A DNA stretch of 64,000 nucleotides from Leptospira johnsonii (GTDB taxonomy: Bacteria > Spirochaetota > Leptospiria > Leptospirales > Leptospiraceae), in NCBI RefSeq assembly GCF_003112675.1, contig NZ_BFAY01000011.1:1488001-1552000 (forward strand), in the 5' to 3' direction. The notes under the pieces were generated by a model. The model was given only the letters and a program-made list of their open reading frames with translations. It was not told the origin of the DNA and did no database searches. This document shows positions 36,210 through 45,810 of the stretch, piece after piece. The position numbers and the translations under genes are program-made. Each line of letters opens with the position of its first letter. Positions within the stretch are counted from its first letter, which is position 1.

Positions 36210-37331
36210 TTATTCTTTTTTAAAGATCCGATCCGCTATCCTTTTTACGATCCAAGAAGGAAATATTTTAGTAGAATAATAATGCGCCTTATTCATAAAT
36301 CCCGGAACCGATCTTTTGGTTTCGTTTTGGATCGCATTGAATGCGACCTTAGCTACATCTTTAGGATCCATTGCGATGGAATAAGCAAGATTTCCTAAGG
36401 ATCCTTTTTTGTTTTCTTTATGGATCCCAGCGACGGAAAGAAAATTTGTCTTAGTCGTTCCTGGATACAAGATCCCAAGCTTGACCCCATAAGGAGCAAG
36501 TTCCGCGGCCAACGCTTCTGAAAAACTAACCACATAAGATTTACTTGCTGCATATGCTGCCATATAAGAGAGAGGCTGCAAAGAAGCTGTGGATGCAACA
36601 TTCAATATAAAGCCATGCTTACGTTCGATCATCCTTTTAGAAAATTCGTTAGAAAGTCTCGTAACTGCACCTATATTGAGTAAAAGCATAGAATCCACTT
36701 TTTCGGAAGAAAGCTCCCAGGATTTTCCCCAAAGTCCGAATCCTGCGTTATTGACTAACACACCCACTTCCAAATTTAATTTGGAGATCCATTTTAGGAT
36801 TTTAGAAATACTTTCCGTTTGAGTTAGATCTGCTTCTAAGGTTTCTAATTTTCCGGAAGGATTTATCTCTTTGCATTCTTTATGAAGAAGTTTTAATTCT
36901 TCCTTGGAAATACTGACTACTAATACTTGATAACCTTGTTTGTATAATAAGATAGAAAGTTCTTTGCCGATCCCGGAAGACCCTCCGGTAATAAGAACTG
37001 TTTTTTGAAAATTAGGTTTTTTGATTTCAACTAAAATCTGATCGAGTATGGTTAATAAATCATAAATCTTATTCAAGAAATTTGGTTCTTCAACATGCGA
37101 ACCTAAAGTGTCTGCGATTCCTTTCGACTCATCTTTCAGCCAAGTTAAAGAGCTAATATCTTTAGATAGAAACCCACGTTTCATTTTATCAAGAACCATC
37201 AAATCTCTTTCATAACCGCTCTTTGAATAAAGAGCTTTATGATCTTTAATTTTTCGGCTAATATAATTATGCAGCTCGCTTGCCTTTCGTATATTTGTTT
37301 CCAAATCCATTTTTTTCTTCTTTAACAACAT
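36210..37331 (-). CDS. Short-chain dehydrogenase/reductase with N-terminal helical extension
   Basis: About 373 residues from the ATG at 37331, which has AAGGGA upstream; a TTG at 37385 would add 18. The first 125 residues are helical, lysine-rich and have no known domain. The SDR core begins with LITGGSSGIGKELSILLYKQ, then VLVNNAGFGLWG, NVASTASLQPLSYMAAYAAS with YxxxK (YAASK), and ends LGILYPGTTKTNFL. The C-terminus (KIFPSWIVKRIADRIFKK) is amphipathic. It is a likely NAD(P)-dependent reductase of a fatty or lipid compound; substrate unknown. The helical N-terminal extension is unusual. Confidence 0.85.
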   Translation of the reverse strand: MLLKKKKMDLETNIRKASELHNYISRKIKDHKALYSKSGYERDLMVLDKMKRGFLSKDISSLTWLKDESKGIADTLGSHVEEPNFLNKIYDLLTILDQILVEIKKPNFQKTVLITGGSSGIGKELSILLYKQGYQVLVVSISKEELKLLHKECKEINPSGKLETLEADLTQTESISKILKWISKLNLEVGVLVNNAGFGLWGKSWELSSEKVDSMLLLNIGAVTRLSNEFSKRMIERKHGFILNVASTASLQPLSYMAAYAASKSYVVSFSEALAAELAPYGVKLGILYPGTTKTNFLSVAGIHKENKKGSLGNLAYSIAMDPKDVAKVAFNAIQNETKRSVPGFMNKAHYYSTKIFPSWIVKRIADRIFKKE

Positions 37332-37437
37332 TATGAGTCCCTTTTCGATTTCGCAATAGATCCTTGAGAATCTGAAATCTGTCAAAGCCTAAAAAATCTA
37401 GCTTGCTCCTTGGAAAAAGGAACTTAAACTTCCCTGA

Positions 37438-38070
37438 ATGTCTCCTTTATTCCAACCTTTAAAAACATATTTGGATTCAAAACTTTCTTTGATCGATAAG
37501 ATCTCTAAGGAAAGAAAGGCGGTGCTTTCTTCTTTGGCGGAAAGTATTCTCCAATCTTTTGAGACCAAACAAAAAGCGAATTTAGTTTTTATATGTACTC
37601 ATAATTCGAGAAGGAGCCAGATCGCTCAGGCATTTGCTGCGAGTATTCCTCATTATTTTGATTTTCCTGGGATTAAATCTTTCTCGGGAGGAACAAGTAT
37701 CACCGAGTTACATCCGAATGCGGTGAATGCTTTGGAGAACTGCGGATTTCGTTTTGAAAACCAAGGACCTCCTCGTAATCCTAAATACTCTATTTGGTGG
37801 GCGGATGGAGCTCCTGCTATGATCGCTTATTCTAAAAAATTCCAAGATGCACCTAATCCCACCTCCGAGTTCATAGCGGTTTTGGTTTGTTCCCAAGCGG
37901 ACGAGTCTTGTCCCTATGTTCCAGGAGCGGAAGCAAGGATTTCTCTTCCTTTTGAAGATCCGAAGTCTGCGGACGATTCCGAAAATCCTTTGGAGAAATA
38001 TTTGCAAACCTGCGATCAGATTGCTTCTGAACTTCTTTATACTTTCCGGGAAGTGAAGCAGAAACTTTGA
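37438..38070 (+). CDS. Low-molecular-weight phosphatase/arsenate reductase-like protein
   Basis: A 210-residue protein. The phosphate loop is LVFICTHNSRRSQIAQAFAA, a CX5R active site (CTHNSRR). HPNAVNALENCGFRF and YSIWWADGAPAMIAYSKKF fit the low-MW PTP/ArsC fold, while an insertion (residues about 20-50) and a C-terminal extension with LVCSQADESCPYVPGAEARI are typical of thioredoxin-coupled arsenate reductase-like proteins. It could be an arsenate reductase or a protein phosphatase; ArsC is my guess but the second cysteine pair is not certain. Confidence 0.75.
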   Translation: MSPLFQPLKTYLDSKLSLIDKISKERKAVLSSLAESILQSFETKQKANLVFICTHNSRRSQIAQAFAASIPHYFDFPGIKSFSGGTSITELHPNAVNALENCGFRFENQGPPRNPKYSIWWADGAPAMIAYSKKFQDAPNPTSEFIAVLVCSQADESCPYVPGAEARISLPFEDPKSADDSENPLEKYLQTCDQIASELLYTFREVKQKL

Positions 38071-38085
38071 GATTCTTTCGGTTCT

Positions 38086-38101
38086 TGTTGGAATTCCTAC
38101 A
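38086..38101 (-). repeat. TGTAGGAATTCCAACA intergenic repeat, copy 4 (inverted)
   Basis: The same 16-mer reads on the minus strand here (TGTTGGAATTCCTACA on plus), 15 bases after the ArsC-like stop codon and upstream of map. Confidence 0.75.
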
Positions 38102-38144
38102 TTTATCGTTTGCCACCTAATTTCTTTCTGTAGAACTAATATTT

Positions 38145-38891
38145 ATGACGGTCCGTAACCAAGAAGATCTGAAAGCATTACAAAGGATAGGCAAGATCAC
38201 TGCTGAAACTTTGGTCAAGATGAGAGAAGCTGCTAAGCCTGGGATCAGCACCAAAGAACTGGACTGTATCGCTCATTCTTATTTTTCAAAATTTGGGGCG
38301 AGAAGCGCTCCACAACTCATGTATAAATTCCCGGGCTATACTTGTATCAGCTTGAATACTGAGATTGCTCATGGAATTCCAAACGACCGTATTTTGAAAG
38401 AAGGTGACCTTCTGAATCTAGATGTTTCTTTGGAGTTAAATGGATATTTTGCCGACACCGGTTTTACCCTCATCGTTGGAAAAGACGATAAAGGTTTAGG
38501 CAAACTTTTAGATGTTTCCTCCGAAGCGTTGAAGCTTGCCCTTTCAGGTGTAAGAACAGGACAAAAACTGAATTCTATCGGCAAGGCAATAGAGAATACG
38601 GCTAAGAAGAATGGATACAAAGTGATCCGTACCTTATGCGGACATGGAGTCGGTAAATCTCTTCATGAAGAACCATTCGATATTTGTAATTATTACGAAC
38701 CAAGAGATAAGCGGATTCTAAAATCGGGACAGGTCATCGCAGTCGAAACTTTTGTTTCGACTGGAGCAGAAGACTTTGTAGAAGGATCGGATGGATGGAC
38801 CTTGAAAACTCCTGACGGTTCTTTTACCGCTCAGTTCGAACATTCAGTTGTTGTCACAGAGCTTGGACCGATTATTTTAACAGCGGCATAA
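38145..38891 (+). CDS. map: Methionine aminopeptidase, type I
   Basis: Map removes the initiator methionine from nascent proteins. The 248-residue product has all metal-ligand regions of the type I enzyme: LLNLDVSLELNGYFADTGFT (two Asp ligands), CGHGVGKSLHEEPF (His), VIAVETFVSTGAEDFVEG (Glu) and FTAQFEHSVVVTE (Glu). The active-site His is in SLNTEIAHGIPNDR. It is followed 7 bases later by a small membrane-protein gene. Confidence 0.97.
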   Translation: MTVRNQEDLKALQRIGKITAETLVKMREAAKPGISTKELDCIAHSYFSKFGARSAPQLMYKFPGYTCISLNTEIAHGIPNDRILKEGDLLNLDVSLELNGYFADTGFTLIVGKDDKGLGKLLDVSSEALKLALSGVRTGQKLNSIGKAIENTAKKNGYKVIRTLCGHGVGKSLHEEPFDICNYYEPRDKRILKSGQVIAVETFVSTGAEDFVEGSDGWTLKTPDGSFTAQFEHSVVVTELGPIILTAA

Positions 38892-38898
38892 AACAAAG

Positions 38899-39429
38899 AT
38901 GATCACTATACTTTTAAACTTACTTCCTATCTTGATTTTCATTCTTGTATTCGTTATAGCTCTATGGGATAGAAAACAAAAGGAAACTTTTTCCAAGAAA
39001 AATTTCGGCTCCTTCTTCCCTGCTATTTTATCAGGAGAATTGAAGTCGGATCTAAACTCTGCTTCTTCTCAATTCGGAAAGGCAGGATATGCCGTTCAGA
39101 AGGAAGGGGATAAACTTCTTTTCCAGAATGCTTCTCAAGTAGCAAAACATCGGAACTGGTTATGGTCTTTCGGTTATGCTAAGGAGGAGGAGAATGGATC
39201 TATTAAGTATAAATTGTTCATCAACTTAGGTTCCGTTCTCACCGTTCCTGCCGCATTGTTCGTAGTGGTTTTCTATGGAATGCTGGTGCAGAATAATATT
39301 TCGGAAGAGCGGGTCTCTATCGCTCCTTACTTTTTCTTAGGATTCGCTTTTTTCTTTGCGATCTCCAGTTTTATCTCACAAACGATTAAGGAGAGAAGTT
39401 TCCTTAAAAAAAATCTTTCTCAAAATTAG
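38899..39429 (+). CDS. Small membrane protein, unknown function
   Basis: A 176-residue product with an N-terminal hydrophobic segment (ITILLNLLPILIFILVFVIA), a polar central region and two more hydrophobic segments near the end (TVPAALFVVVFYGMLVQ and FFLGFAFFFAISSFI). No motif is recognised. It is part of the map, this gene, BASS run, being only 7 and 3 bases from its neighbours. Confidence 0.65.
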   Translation: MITILLNLLPILIFILVFVIALWDRKQKETFSKKNFGSFFPAILSGELKSDLNSASSQFGKAGYAVQKEGDKLLFQNASQVAKHRNWLWSFGYAKEEENGSIKYKLFINLGSVLTVPAALFVVVFYGMLVQNNISEERVSIAPYFFLGFAFFFAISSFISQTIKERSFLKKNLSQN

Positions 39430-39432
39430 AAA

Positions 39433-40269
39433 ATGTTAATACGGATCGTACTCATTCTTTTGTCCCTTTCCTCCATGTTCGGTTTGGGACTCAGGATAGA
39501 AAAAAAGGAATTGGGCTCTTGGTCCAAATTTGTTCCGATCTTAGTATTTGCATTCTTTTGGAATTTCGGGATTCTTCCTGCATCTGTATTCTTTGCAGGA
39601 AAATTTTTAGGTGTATCCGAGCTTGCATTTGCTGCAATTTTTCTTTGTGCAGCTTCGCCCGGAGGAGCTTCAGGTGGTTTGTTCGTATTAAGAGCAAAAG
39701 GAAATCCAGCATTGGGCGGAATGTTGATCGCATTATTGAACGGTGCGAATACTATTCTTACTCCTTTGATCTTTTCTATCTACCAAGGCGGTTCCGGATT
39801 TAATTTCGATCTGTTCCTAAAACTTTTTTTGATCGGGACATTTTTGCAAGGTCTACCTTTACTGCTCGGACTTCTGAGTAAATACTTCTTCCCTAAAATT
39901 TTCGATCCAATTGCTCCTTGGGTGGAAAGATTCAGCACTTTCTGTTTGGTCTTAGCGATCTTACTTTTGATCTTTCAGTATGGAGAATATGCACTGAGTC
40001 TAGGTTGGATTACTTGGACCTGTGCCGCTGTGGCGGTAGGATTTTCTTTTCTCCCTGGCATCTTTATGTTCAATTCCACACAAGAAGTTAGAGCTTCCTT
40101 GTCCATGGTTTCTGCGATCAGAAGTTTATCTTTGGCTCTACTTCTTGCTGAACTGCATATCAAACAAAGTGAGACATTGCTTACTGTGCTTATGTACGGA
40201 ACCGTAATGTATTTGTTGAGTGCTATTGTCGCTGAATTTTGGAATGGAAGGAAGAAGGTTCAAATATGA
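39433..40269 (+). CDS. Bile acid:sodium symporter-family transporter
   Basis: A 278-residue membrane protein with about eight to nine hydrophobic segments and the BASS-type features: an LAFAAIFLCAASPGGASGGL motif (conserved AxPGG region) and FLQGLPLLLGLLSKYFFPKI. BASS family members carry organic acids or sterols with sodium; no substrate can be inferred. It overlaps the next gene by 4 bases. Confidence 0.85.
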   Translation: MLIRIVLILLSLSSMFGLGLRIEKKELGSWSKFVPILVFAFFWNFGILPASVFFAGKFLGVSELAFAAIFLCAASPGGASGGLFVLRAKGNPALGGMLIALLNGANTILTPLIFSIYQGGSGFNFDLFLKLFLIGTFLQGLPLLLGLLSKYFFPKIFDPIAPWVERFSTFCLVLAILLLIFQYGEYALSLGWITWTCAAVAVGFSFLPGIFMFNSTQEVRASLSMVSAIRSLSLALLLAELHIKQSETLLTVLMYGTVMYLLSAIVAEFWNGRKKVQI

Positions 40270-41396
40270 ATTTTTATTTGAATGCGTATTCTAAATCCAA
40301 TTTCATAATAGATGTTATAGTAATTATTACTTTTACTTTATTTCTTTTTGTATTCTTGCTGGATAAGAGAAAGTTTATCTTTTCTAAGGAATGGGATCTT
40401 TCTTTTTATAAAAGAATTTTAATTCTCACTCTGATCTATCTGGTTCTTGCGTGCGCTGTGCCTTTGATTTTGGATGTGAGTTCTTTTATTCGTGTTAGGA
40501 TCGCTTGGACCGTTCTTACAATTGCATTTCCTATATTAGGATTAGTTCATTTTCTATTTTCCAAGAGAATTTCTTTCTTGTTCCTTTCTATCTTCTTGCT
40601 TTGTATCAAATTTTACTCGGAGGTTTGGGAGCCGAATTTTCTGGATGTAGAACATATCCAGATCCGATCGGATAAGATACTTTCTCCCATCAAGATCGTG
40701 CATATCTCCGATCTACAAACCGATGATATAAGAGATCTACATCTAGAAGTTAGGGAAGAAGCAAATCGTTTCCAACCGGACCTGATCTTATTTACCGGAG
40801 ACGTGATGAATCATGCTTCCTTATATCCGATCGTAACTTCTTATTTGAAAGAATTCAAAAGTAATAATGGATTCTTTTTTGTTACAGGTGATGTGGATCA
40901 TATATTGCGCTATACTGATTTTTCTTCTAAAACTGGTTCAGTTCTTTGGGATCGAAAATCAAAGGTCATCCAGATTGGAAAAAATAAGATCGGTTTGATC
41001 GGATTAGGTTTACCTGATTATAGGAACAAAACTTTGATCTGGAATTTGAGAAGGGAGATCCCTGAGGATATTTATTCCATTCTGATCAGTCATTATCCTG
41101 ATTCTGTTTTGCACCAACCGAATGAAAAAGTGGATTTGATCTTAGCGGGACATACTCATGGTGGACAAGTCCAGGTTCCTTTTTTTGGTCCAATTTTAAC
41201 TCTCTCTAGGGTCCCTCGTCATATTGCAGCCGGGGGATTGAACTCTTACGAAAATACTGATATTATAGTTAGTAGAGGTTTAGGGGCAGAAGGTCATGTG
41301 GCGCCAAGGATCCGATTCGGTGCAAGACCTCATTTGATTTTGTTGGAACTCCTACCTGCGAATCCCACGAAAGAAACCGTGAAAAACGGGATCTAA
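40266..41396 (+). CDS. Membrane-anchored metallophosphoesterase
   Basis: A 376-residue protein with about four hydrophobic N-terminal segments and a calcineurin-like phosphoesterase domain from about residue 140. The motifs are HISDLQTDDIRDLHLEVR, LFTGDVMNHASLYP, FFVTGDVDHILRYT, ILISHYPDSVLHQ and LILAGHTHGGQVQVPFF. The first motif has Gln where the family normally has the metal-binding His (DxH), and the third has GDVDH in place of GNHD. The remaining GHTH and HxPD are normal. Activity may be altered. The start overlaps the BASS stop (ATGA). Substrate may be a lipid phosphate (inference from the membrane anchor). Confidence 0.82.
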   Translation: MNFYLNAYSKSNFIIDVIVIITFTLFLFVFLLDKRKFIFSKEWDLSFYKRILILTLIYLVLACAVPLILDVSSFIRVRIAWTVLTIAFPILGLVHFLFSKRISFLFLSIFLLCIKFYSEVWEPNFLDVEHIQIRSDKILSPIKIVHISDLQTDDIRDLHLEVREEANRFQPDLILFTGDVMNHASLYPIVTSYLKEFKSNNGFFFVTGDVDHILRYTDFSSKTGSVLWDRKSKVIQIGKNKIGLIGLGLPDYRNKTLIWNLRREIPEDIYSILISHYPDSVLHQPNEKVDLILAGHTHGGQVQVPFFGPILTLSRVPRHIAAGGLNSYENTDIIVSRGLGAEGHVAPRIRFGARPHLILLELLPANPTKETVKNGI

Positions 41397-41424
41397 AATT
41401 TACTCAGAAAGGGTCCGATCCGAT

Positions 41425-42498
41425 ATGCGGTTTACGTCAGTCTTTCTATTTTGTTTGCTTTTGGTTTTTATAACCTGCCAATCCGTAACCGTAGAATATC
41501 CTAAGTATCCTTCTACAAAAGAGGGAAGGGACTTAAAACAATTCTTAAATGGGGTAAGGACAGTTGCATTTACGTTAGAGCCTATGAATTCCGAAATATG
41601 GGGCCACGAAAGTAATCGTTCTTTCATATTAATGGTCCCCGGAAAAATTTATGAAAGTTTTTCAAAAGATTCTTATTTTAAGATTTTGGATCTAAAAGAC
41701 AGAGCGGATATTCTGGAAGAAAAAGAACTTTCTTTCGAAGGAATACAAAAGAACAGAAAGAAGATCGGAGCACTATTGGATGCGGATGCAATTTTATACG
41801 TTTCCGTCAAACAACCCGAGTCCCAATGTTATGTGGAAAGCAAAATGGATTATCTTGCTCTTGGGATGGCTGTTCTTAGGGTAGCCGCCGCAGGAAAGGA
41901 TAGGGACAGACAATTGAGCAGAGCTGCCTCTTCTCTCGTAAACGATCCTATAGTAAAACCCACCGGTGTGCGAAAAGTTTATATTCCTATAGAAGCCAAT
42001 CTGATCCGGATTGATTCAGGAGAGACTCTGAAGGTTGTCATTAGCAAACCTTCTATCATTTTCAATGGAGTAGGTGACGTTAGCTGTCCTAGTATACTCC
42101 CTTCTCTTTCCACAGCTTTAGATGAGTCTATTTCTGAAATACAAAGGAGACTTTCTCCAAAAGTTGAATCGGAAGATATTTCTATTTTTACTGAAGATGA
42201 AAATCCGGAAGTAGAAGCGCTTCTTTTAGAAGGTTACGAAGAGATCGCCGGAGAAAATCCGAATTTCCAGAGAGCTAAAGCTGCTTGGGAAAAAGCGGAC
42301 CTAAAAGCAAAAGGAAAATCTTGGGCGGCTAAGGCGAATTTAGCTACATATTATTTTTCGGAAGGGGATTACCAAAAGGCGATTCAGTTTTACGATGAGG
42401 CAATCCGTTTGGGAGGCCCGGAAGATGATTATCTAAAAGAGCTGAAAGAATTGATGGCGCCTCCTCCGATAGAGGAAGAGGCGACCGAAGAAAAGTAA
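41425..42498 (+). CDS. LipL41-family lipoprotein
   Basis: A 357-residue lipoprotein with signal MRFTSVFLFCLLLVFITC (Cys at the lipobox). From memory, its body resembles leptospiral LipL41: VEYPKYPSTKEGRDLKQFL, KILDLKDRADILEEKELSFE and, most clearly, a tetratricopeptide region LEGYEEIAGENPNFQRAKAA, followed by KSWAAKANLATYYFSEGDYQ and KAIQFYDEAI. LipL41 is an abundant outer-membrane lipoprotein whose function is debated. The usual small partner gene (lep) is not adjacent, so this may be a paralogue or the orthologue in a different context. The C-terminus is Glu-rich. It converges with ftsZ after 1 base. Confidence 0.78.
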   Translation: MRFTSVFLFCLLLVFITCQSVTVEYPKYPSTKEGRDLKQFLNGVRTVAFTLEPMNSEIWGHESNRSFILMVPGKIYESFSKDSYFKILDLKDRADILEEKELSFEGIQKNRKKIGALLDADAILYVSVKQPESQCYVESKMDYLALGMAVLRVAAAGKDRDRQLSRAASSLVNDPIVKPTGVRKVYIPIEANLIRIDSGETLKVVISKPSIIFNGVGDVSCPSILPSLSTALDESISEIQRRLSPKVESEDISIFTEDENPEVEALLLEGYEEIAGENPNFQRAKAAWEKADLKAKGKSWAAKANLATYYFSEGDYQKAIQFYDEAIRLGGPEDDYLKELKELMAPPPIEEEATEEK

Positions 42499-42499
42499 A

Positions 42500-43687
42500 T
42501 TACCCTCTTCCTTTTTCTCCTCTTCTTAAGAAAGCCGGAATATCATAATCTTCTTTCATGTTTCCGGAAGGATTTTTGGACTTAAGTGCCCTGTATGCTT
42601 CCGGATCGTTGCTGATCCTTTCCGGTTCCGTTTTGAAAGTCTGACGAGGCTCTTCCATTTCAGGAAGTCCTACTACTTTCCTTTGAGGTTGGGATTGCAA
42701 TTTAGGAACGGATCCGATACCGGTCGCTCTTTTATTGAACCCGGTCGCGATCACGGTGATACGAATTCTTTTTTCCAGATCCGCATCCTCGGTTAAACCG
42801 ATGATGATATTTGCGTTAGGATCTACTTGGGAAGTGATGATCTGGGATACTTCGTTCCAATCGGAAATCGTAAGATCAGTCCCTCCTGTAACGTTGATCA
42901 AAAGAGAAGTTGCTCCTGCGATAGAGCGAGAATCCAATAGAGCGTTATCGATCGCAAAATTAACCGCTTGGGAGACTTTGTTTTCTCCGTAACCTTCTCC
43001 CACTCCCATGACCGCATCGCCTGTATCCCTCATGATCGCCTTTACATCTGCAAAGTCCACATTGATGATACCGGGATTATTAACGATATCGCTGATTCCT
43101 CTCACTGCATTTAAAAGAATATCATCTATCACTCTAAATGCTTGGTCGATCGGAGTATCTCTTTCTACCACTTGGAAAATGGATTCATTATTAACTAAAA
43201 TTAATGTATCTACGTAAGAGCGAAGTTGTTCTACACCTCTTTTGGCGAGCTCCATTCTTCTTTTTCCTTCGAAAGAAAAAGGAATTGTGACCACTCCGAC
43301 TACTAAGCATTTCTGCTCTTTTGCGATTTTTGCAACGATAGGTGCTGCACCCGTTCCGGTTCCGCCTCCCATTCCCGCAGTTACAAAAACCATGTCCGCA
43401 CCTTGGATCACGGATGAGATCTTTTCTCTATCCTCTTCTGCGGCTCTTGCACCTAGTTCAGGATCTCCTCCTGCACCCATTCCTCTTGTCGTCTTGGAAC
43501 CTAATGCGATCTTACTTTCTATTTCGGAACGTTTTAATACCTGTTCGTCGGTATTCATGATGACATATTCCACACCTTTCAGGCTGGAATTTGCCATTCT
43601 AGCGACTGCGTTCATTCCGCCGCCGCCTATTCCTAAAACTTTAATAACTGCAGGGTTTGATCTTTCTTCTTCTTCGAAACGTAACAT
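42500..43687 (-). CDS. ftsZ: Cell division protein FtsZ
   Basis: FtsZ is the tubulin-like GTPase that forms the division ring. The 395-residue product has [16 protein letters not shown], the GTP-binding signature [40 protein letters not shown] and the C-terminal conserved peptide [16 protein letters not shown] that docks FtsA/ZipA-type partners. A variable linker precedes it. It is last in the minus-strand run ftsQ-ftsA-ftsZ, 11 bases after ftsA. Confidence 0.98.
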   Translation of the reverse strand: MLRFEEEERSNPAVIKVLGIGGGGMNAVARMANSSLKGVEYVIMNTDEQVLKRSEIESKIALGSKTTRGMGAGGDPELGARAAEEDREKISSVIQGADMVFVTAGMGGGTGTGAAPIVAKIAKEQKCLVVGVVTIPFSFEGKRRMELAKRGVEQLRSYVDTLILVNNESIFQVVERDTPIDQAFRVIDDILLNAVRGISDIVNNPGIINVDFADVKAIMRDTGDAVMGVGEGYGENKVSQAVNFAIDNALLDSRSIAGATSLLINVTGGTDLTISDWNEVSQIITSQVDPNANIIIGLTEDADLEKRIRITVIATGFNKRATGIGSVPKLQSQPQRKVVGLPEMEEPRQTFKTEPERISNDPEAYRALKSKNPSGNMKEDYDIPAFLRRGEKGRG

Positions 43688-43698
43688 GTATCACTCCC

Positions 43699-44925
43699 TT
43701 AGAGGTTTTCCTCTATCCATCTCCGAATTTTTTTACCCCAAGTCTCGCTTCTGTCCTGGGATTTTCTTTCCATGTCCCCTAATCTGGAGGCGTATTTGAT
43801 AAGTCCAACTGCGGTAGCGAATTCAGGAGAAGATACTCTATCTGAAAGTCCGGAAAGTCCAGCTGGTCTCGCGCGAGTTACCGTTAGACGAAATACATCT
43901 TCTGCAAGACTTTCGATCCCTTCTAAAAGGCTTCCTCCTCCTGTGAGGATGACTCCTCCGGCTAAGAAGGATTTTTTTCCTGACTTGACTAGTTCCACAT
44001 CCACCATCTCGAAAATTTCCCTCATACGAGGTTCTATTACATGAACTAGTTCTTCTCTCAGGACAGCTCGAGCGGGTCTTCCGCTAATGGGTGGGATCTC
44101 CACTGTTTCAGTTGGATCGATTTCTTCTAAAGAACAATGACCGTATCTTTTTTTCACAAGTTCTGCGGTCTCTATCGTAGTTTTTAAACCGATAGAAAGA
44201 TCGGAAGTAACATTGTACCCGCCGAATGGGATCACGGAAGAATAAGCGATCCCTCCATCCACATAAACGATCAGATCGCAGATGCCTGCACCGATGTCCA
44301 GGACAGCAGTTCCTAGATCCTTCTCTCCGGAAGTTAAAACTGCATCGGAAGAAGCCAAACTAGAAAGGACTCTTGTCTCTTCTGCCAAACCGGCTGCTTC
44401 AATACATTTTTCTAAATTATGAAGTGCTGTTAGACCTGCCGTGACAATATGAACTTCTGCCTCTAGACGAACGCCGGTCATTCCGATCGGGTCCTTGATA
44501 GAAGTTTGATCGTCCACGGAAAATTCTTTGGAAAGAACATGTAAAATTTCTTGGTCCGCAGGGACTCGAACTGCTTGCGCAGCTTCTATCACTCTAACTA
44601 TATCCGGCTCTGTTACCACTCTATCTCTATTCGTTATGGCAACCACTCCCTTGGAATTGTCCGCACGAACCGATTTGCCGGTAACATTTACCACAACATA
44701 ACCGATCTCTTGACCGCACATGAGTTCCGCTTCACTCACTGCTTCAATGATGGAACGAGTGGTAGCTTCTATATTGATGATGGAACCGTTTTTGATCCCG
44801 GAAGAAGGAAACATTCCTGTCCCGATAATTTCAGTTTCATATTCGGAGATAGGACGTCCTACCACCACTTTTGTAAGTGCTGATCCTAGATCCAGAGAGA
44901 CTATGATTCTTTCAGAAGATTCCAT
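43699..44925 (-). CDS. ftsA: Cell division protein FtsA
   Basis: FtsA is the actin-like membrane tether for FtsZ. The start is taken at ATG 44925, which begins [20 protein letters not shown]; the frame is open 23 codons further upstream, overlapping ftsQ, but that part is a Lys-rich shadow. Features include [56 protein letters not shown], and a basic C-terminal amphipathic helix ([12 protein letters not shown]) that would insert in the membrane. About 408 residues. It follows ftsQ by 4 bases. Confidence 0.95.
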   Translation of the reverse strand: MESSERIIVSLDLGSALTKVVVGRPISEYETEIIGTGMFPSSGIKNGSIINIEATTRSIIEAVSEAELMCGQEIGYVVVNVTGKSVRADNSKGVVAITNRDRVVTEPDIVRVIEAAQAVRVPADQEILHVLSKEFSVDDQTSIKDPIGMTGVRLEAEVHIVTAGLTALHNLEKCIEAAGLAEETRVLSSLASSDAVLTSGEKDLGTAVLDIGAGICDLIVYVDGGIAYSSVIPFGGYNVTSDLSIGLKTTIETAELVKKRYGHCSLEEIDPTETVEIPPISGRPARAVLREELVHVIEPRMREIFEMVDVELVKSGKKSFLAGGVILTGGGSLLEGIESLAEDVFRLTVTRARPAGLSGLSDRVSSPEFATAVGLIKYASRLGDMERKSQDRSETWGKKIRRWIEENL

Positions 44926-44929
44926 ATTC

Positions 44930-45673
44930 TTAATGGTAGACCGCGTCTTCTCCTCGTATGTCCACGAGTTTGGGGCGGACTTTTTCTTTTTCAAGATATG
45001 CTAATACTGCGTATAACTTTCTGACCTGTTCCGTTTGGAATAAGGTCCCGATCTGCACACGGACTGGAAGAGGAGTGTCTGCGTAGACAAAAATTTCTCC
45101 ATCTTCATGCAAGGACACTTCGGAGATCCTGGACTTTAATGCAGGATAAGAACGAAATGCATTCTCCACAGAAGTGTGAAGATCCTTGAATGCAGCTCCG
45201 ACTACTTCTCCTTTTTCTCTTGGGAATGTCCCGGAAAGAACGGTGAGTCCTTGGCTTCGAACATCATCCATGGAAAGTATCTTAAGTTCGGAATCTATTT
45301 CGAAAAGATGACCGTCGGAGTTCACAAGATAATTTGGTTTTCTTTCGGTGATCTCTACCAGCAATTGGTCGTCCGTTTTTTTTTCCAAGTGAGCGGATTT
45401 GATCCTGGGGTGTGAGGTAAGTCGGTGTTCCATTTGGCCGAGGTCGTAATTTTCGAAAGAGGTTCCCGGTTGGATACCCATGATCTGAACTATTTCTTCC
45501 GTTCTAAGAGTTTCGTGTCCTGTCAGTATGAGTTTATTCAACTCCTGGGGAAGGGTCCCCCTCCTAAATCCCCAGCCTAGAGTGCTCGCCAATAGAAAGA
45601 GGAAGGCCAGAAGCCACCAACTCGTTCTTTTTTGAACGGATTCTTTCAAAAAGTCAATTATATTATGTCTCAT
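44930..45673 (-). CDS. ftsQ: Cell division protein FtsQ (DivIB)
   Basis: A 247-residue bitopic membrane protein. An N-terminal cytoplasmic tail precedes one membrane segment ([18 protein letters not shown]). A POTRA domain follows: [60 protein letters not shown]. This arrangement and the position directly upstream of ftsA identify FtsQ, which recruits the FtsB-FtsL complex to the septum. The rest of the mur/fts cluster is not in this window; the upstream region diverges from an MCE gene. Confidence 0.92.
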   Translation of the reverse strand: MRHNIIDFLKESVQKRTSWWLLAFLFLLASTLGWGFRRGTLPQELNKLILTGHETLRTEEIVQIMGIQPGTSFENYDLGQMEHRLTSHPRIKSAHLEKKTDDQLLVEITERKPNYLVNSDGHLFEIDSELKILSMDDVRSQGLTVLSGTFPREKGEVVGAAFKDLHTSVENAFRSYPALKSRISEVSLHEDGEIFVYADTPLPVRVQIGTLFQTEQVRKLYAVLAYLEKEKVRPKLVDIRGEDAVYH

Positions 45674-45810
45674 AGCCGTTTCGAGGGCCTTTTTTCTTCC
45701 TTTCCCTTAGAATTATCGGGAAATTCTCTAAAAATTCGCCCATCTATTTTTGATTTGGTCGGGATTTAGTTGATCTGAATGGAAAGCCGAAGTTTCTAAT
45801 AGAAGAAAGT

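Noticed and set aside
41342..41358. TGTTGGAACTCCTACC resembling the 16-bp intergenic repeat
   Set aside because: It lies inside the metallophosphoesterase coding sequence and differs at two or more positions, so it is probably chance.
43242..43799. Long antisense frame opposite ftsZ
   Set aside because: It is a mirror of a highly conserved gene; its translation is low in plausible protein features.
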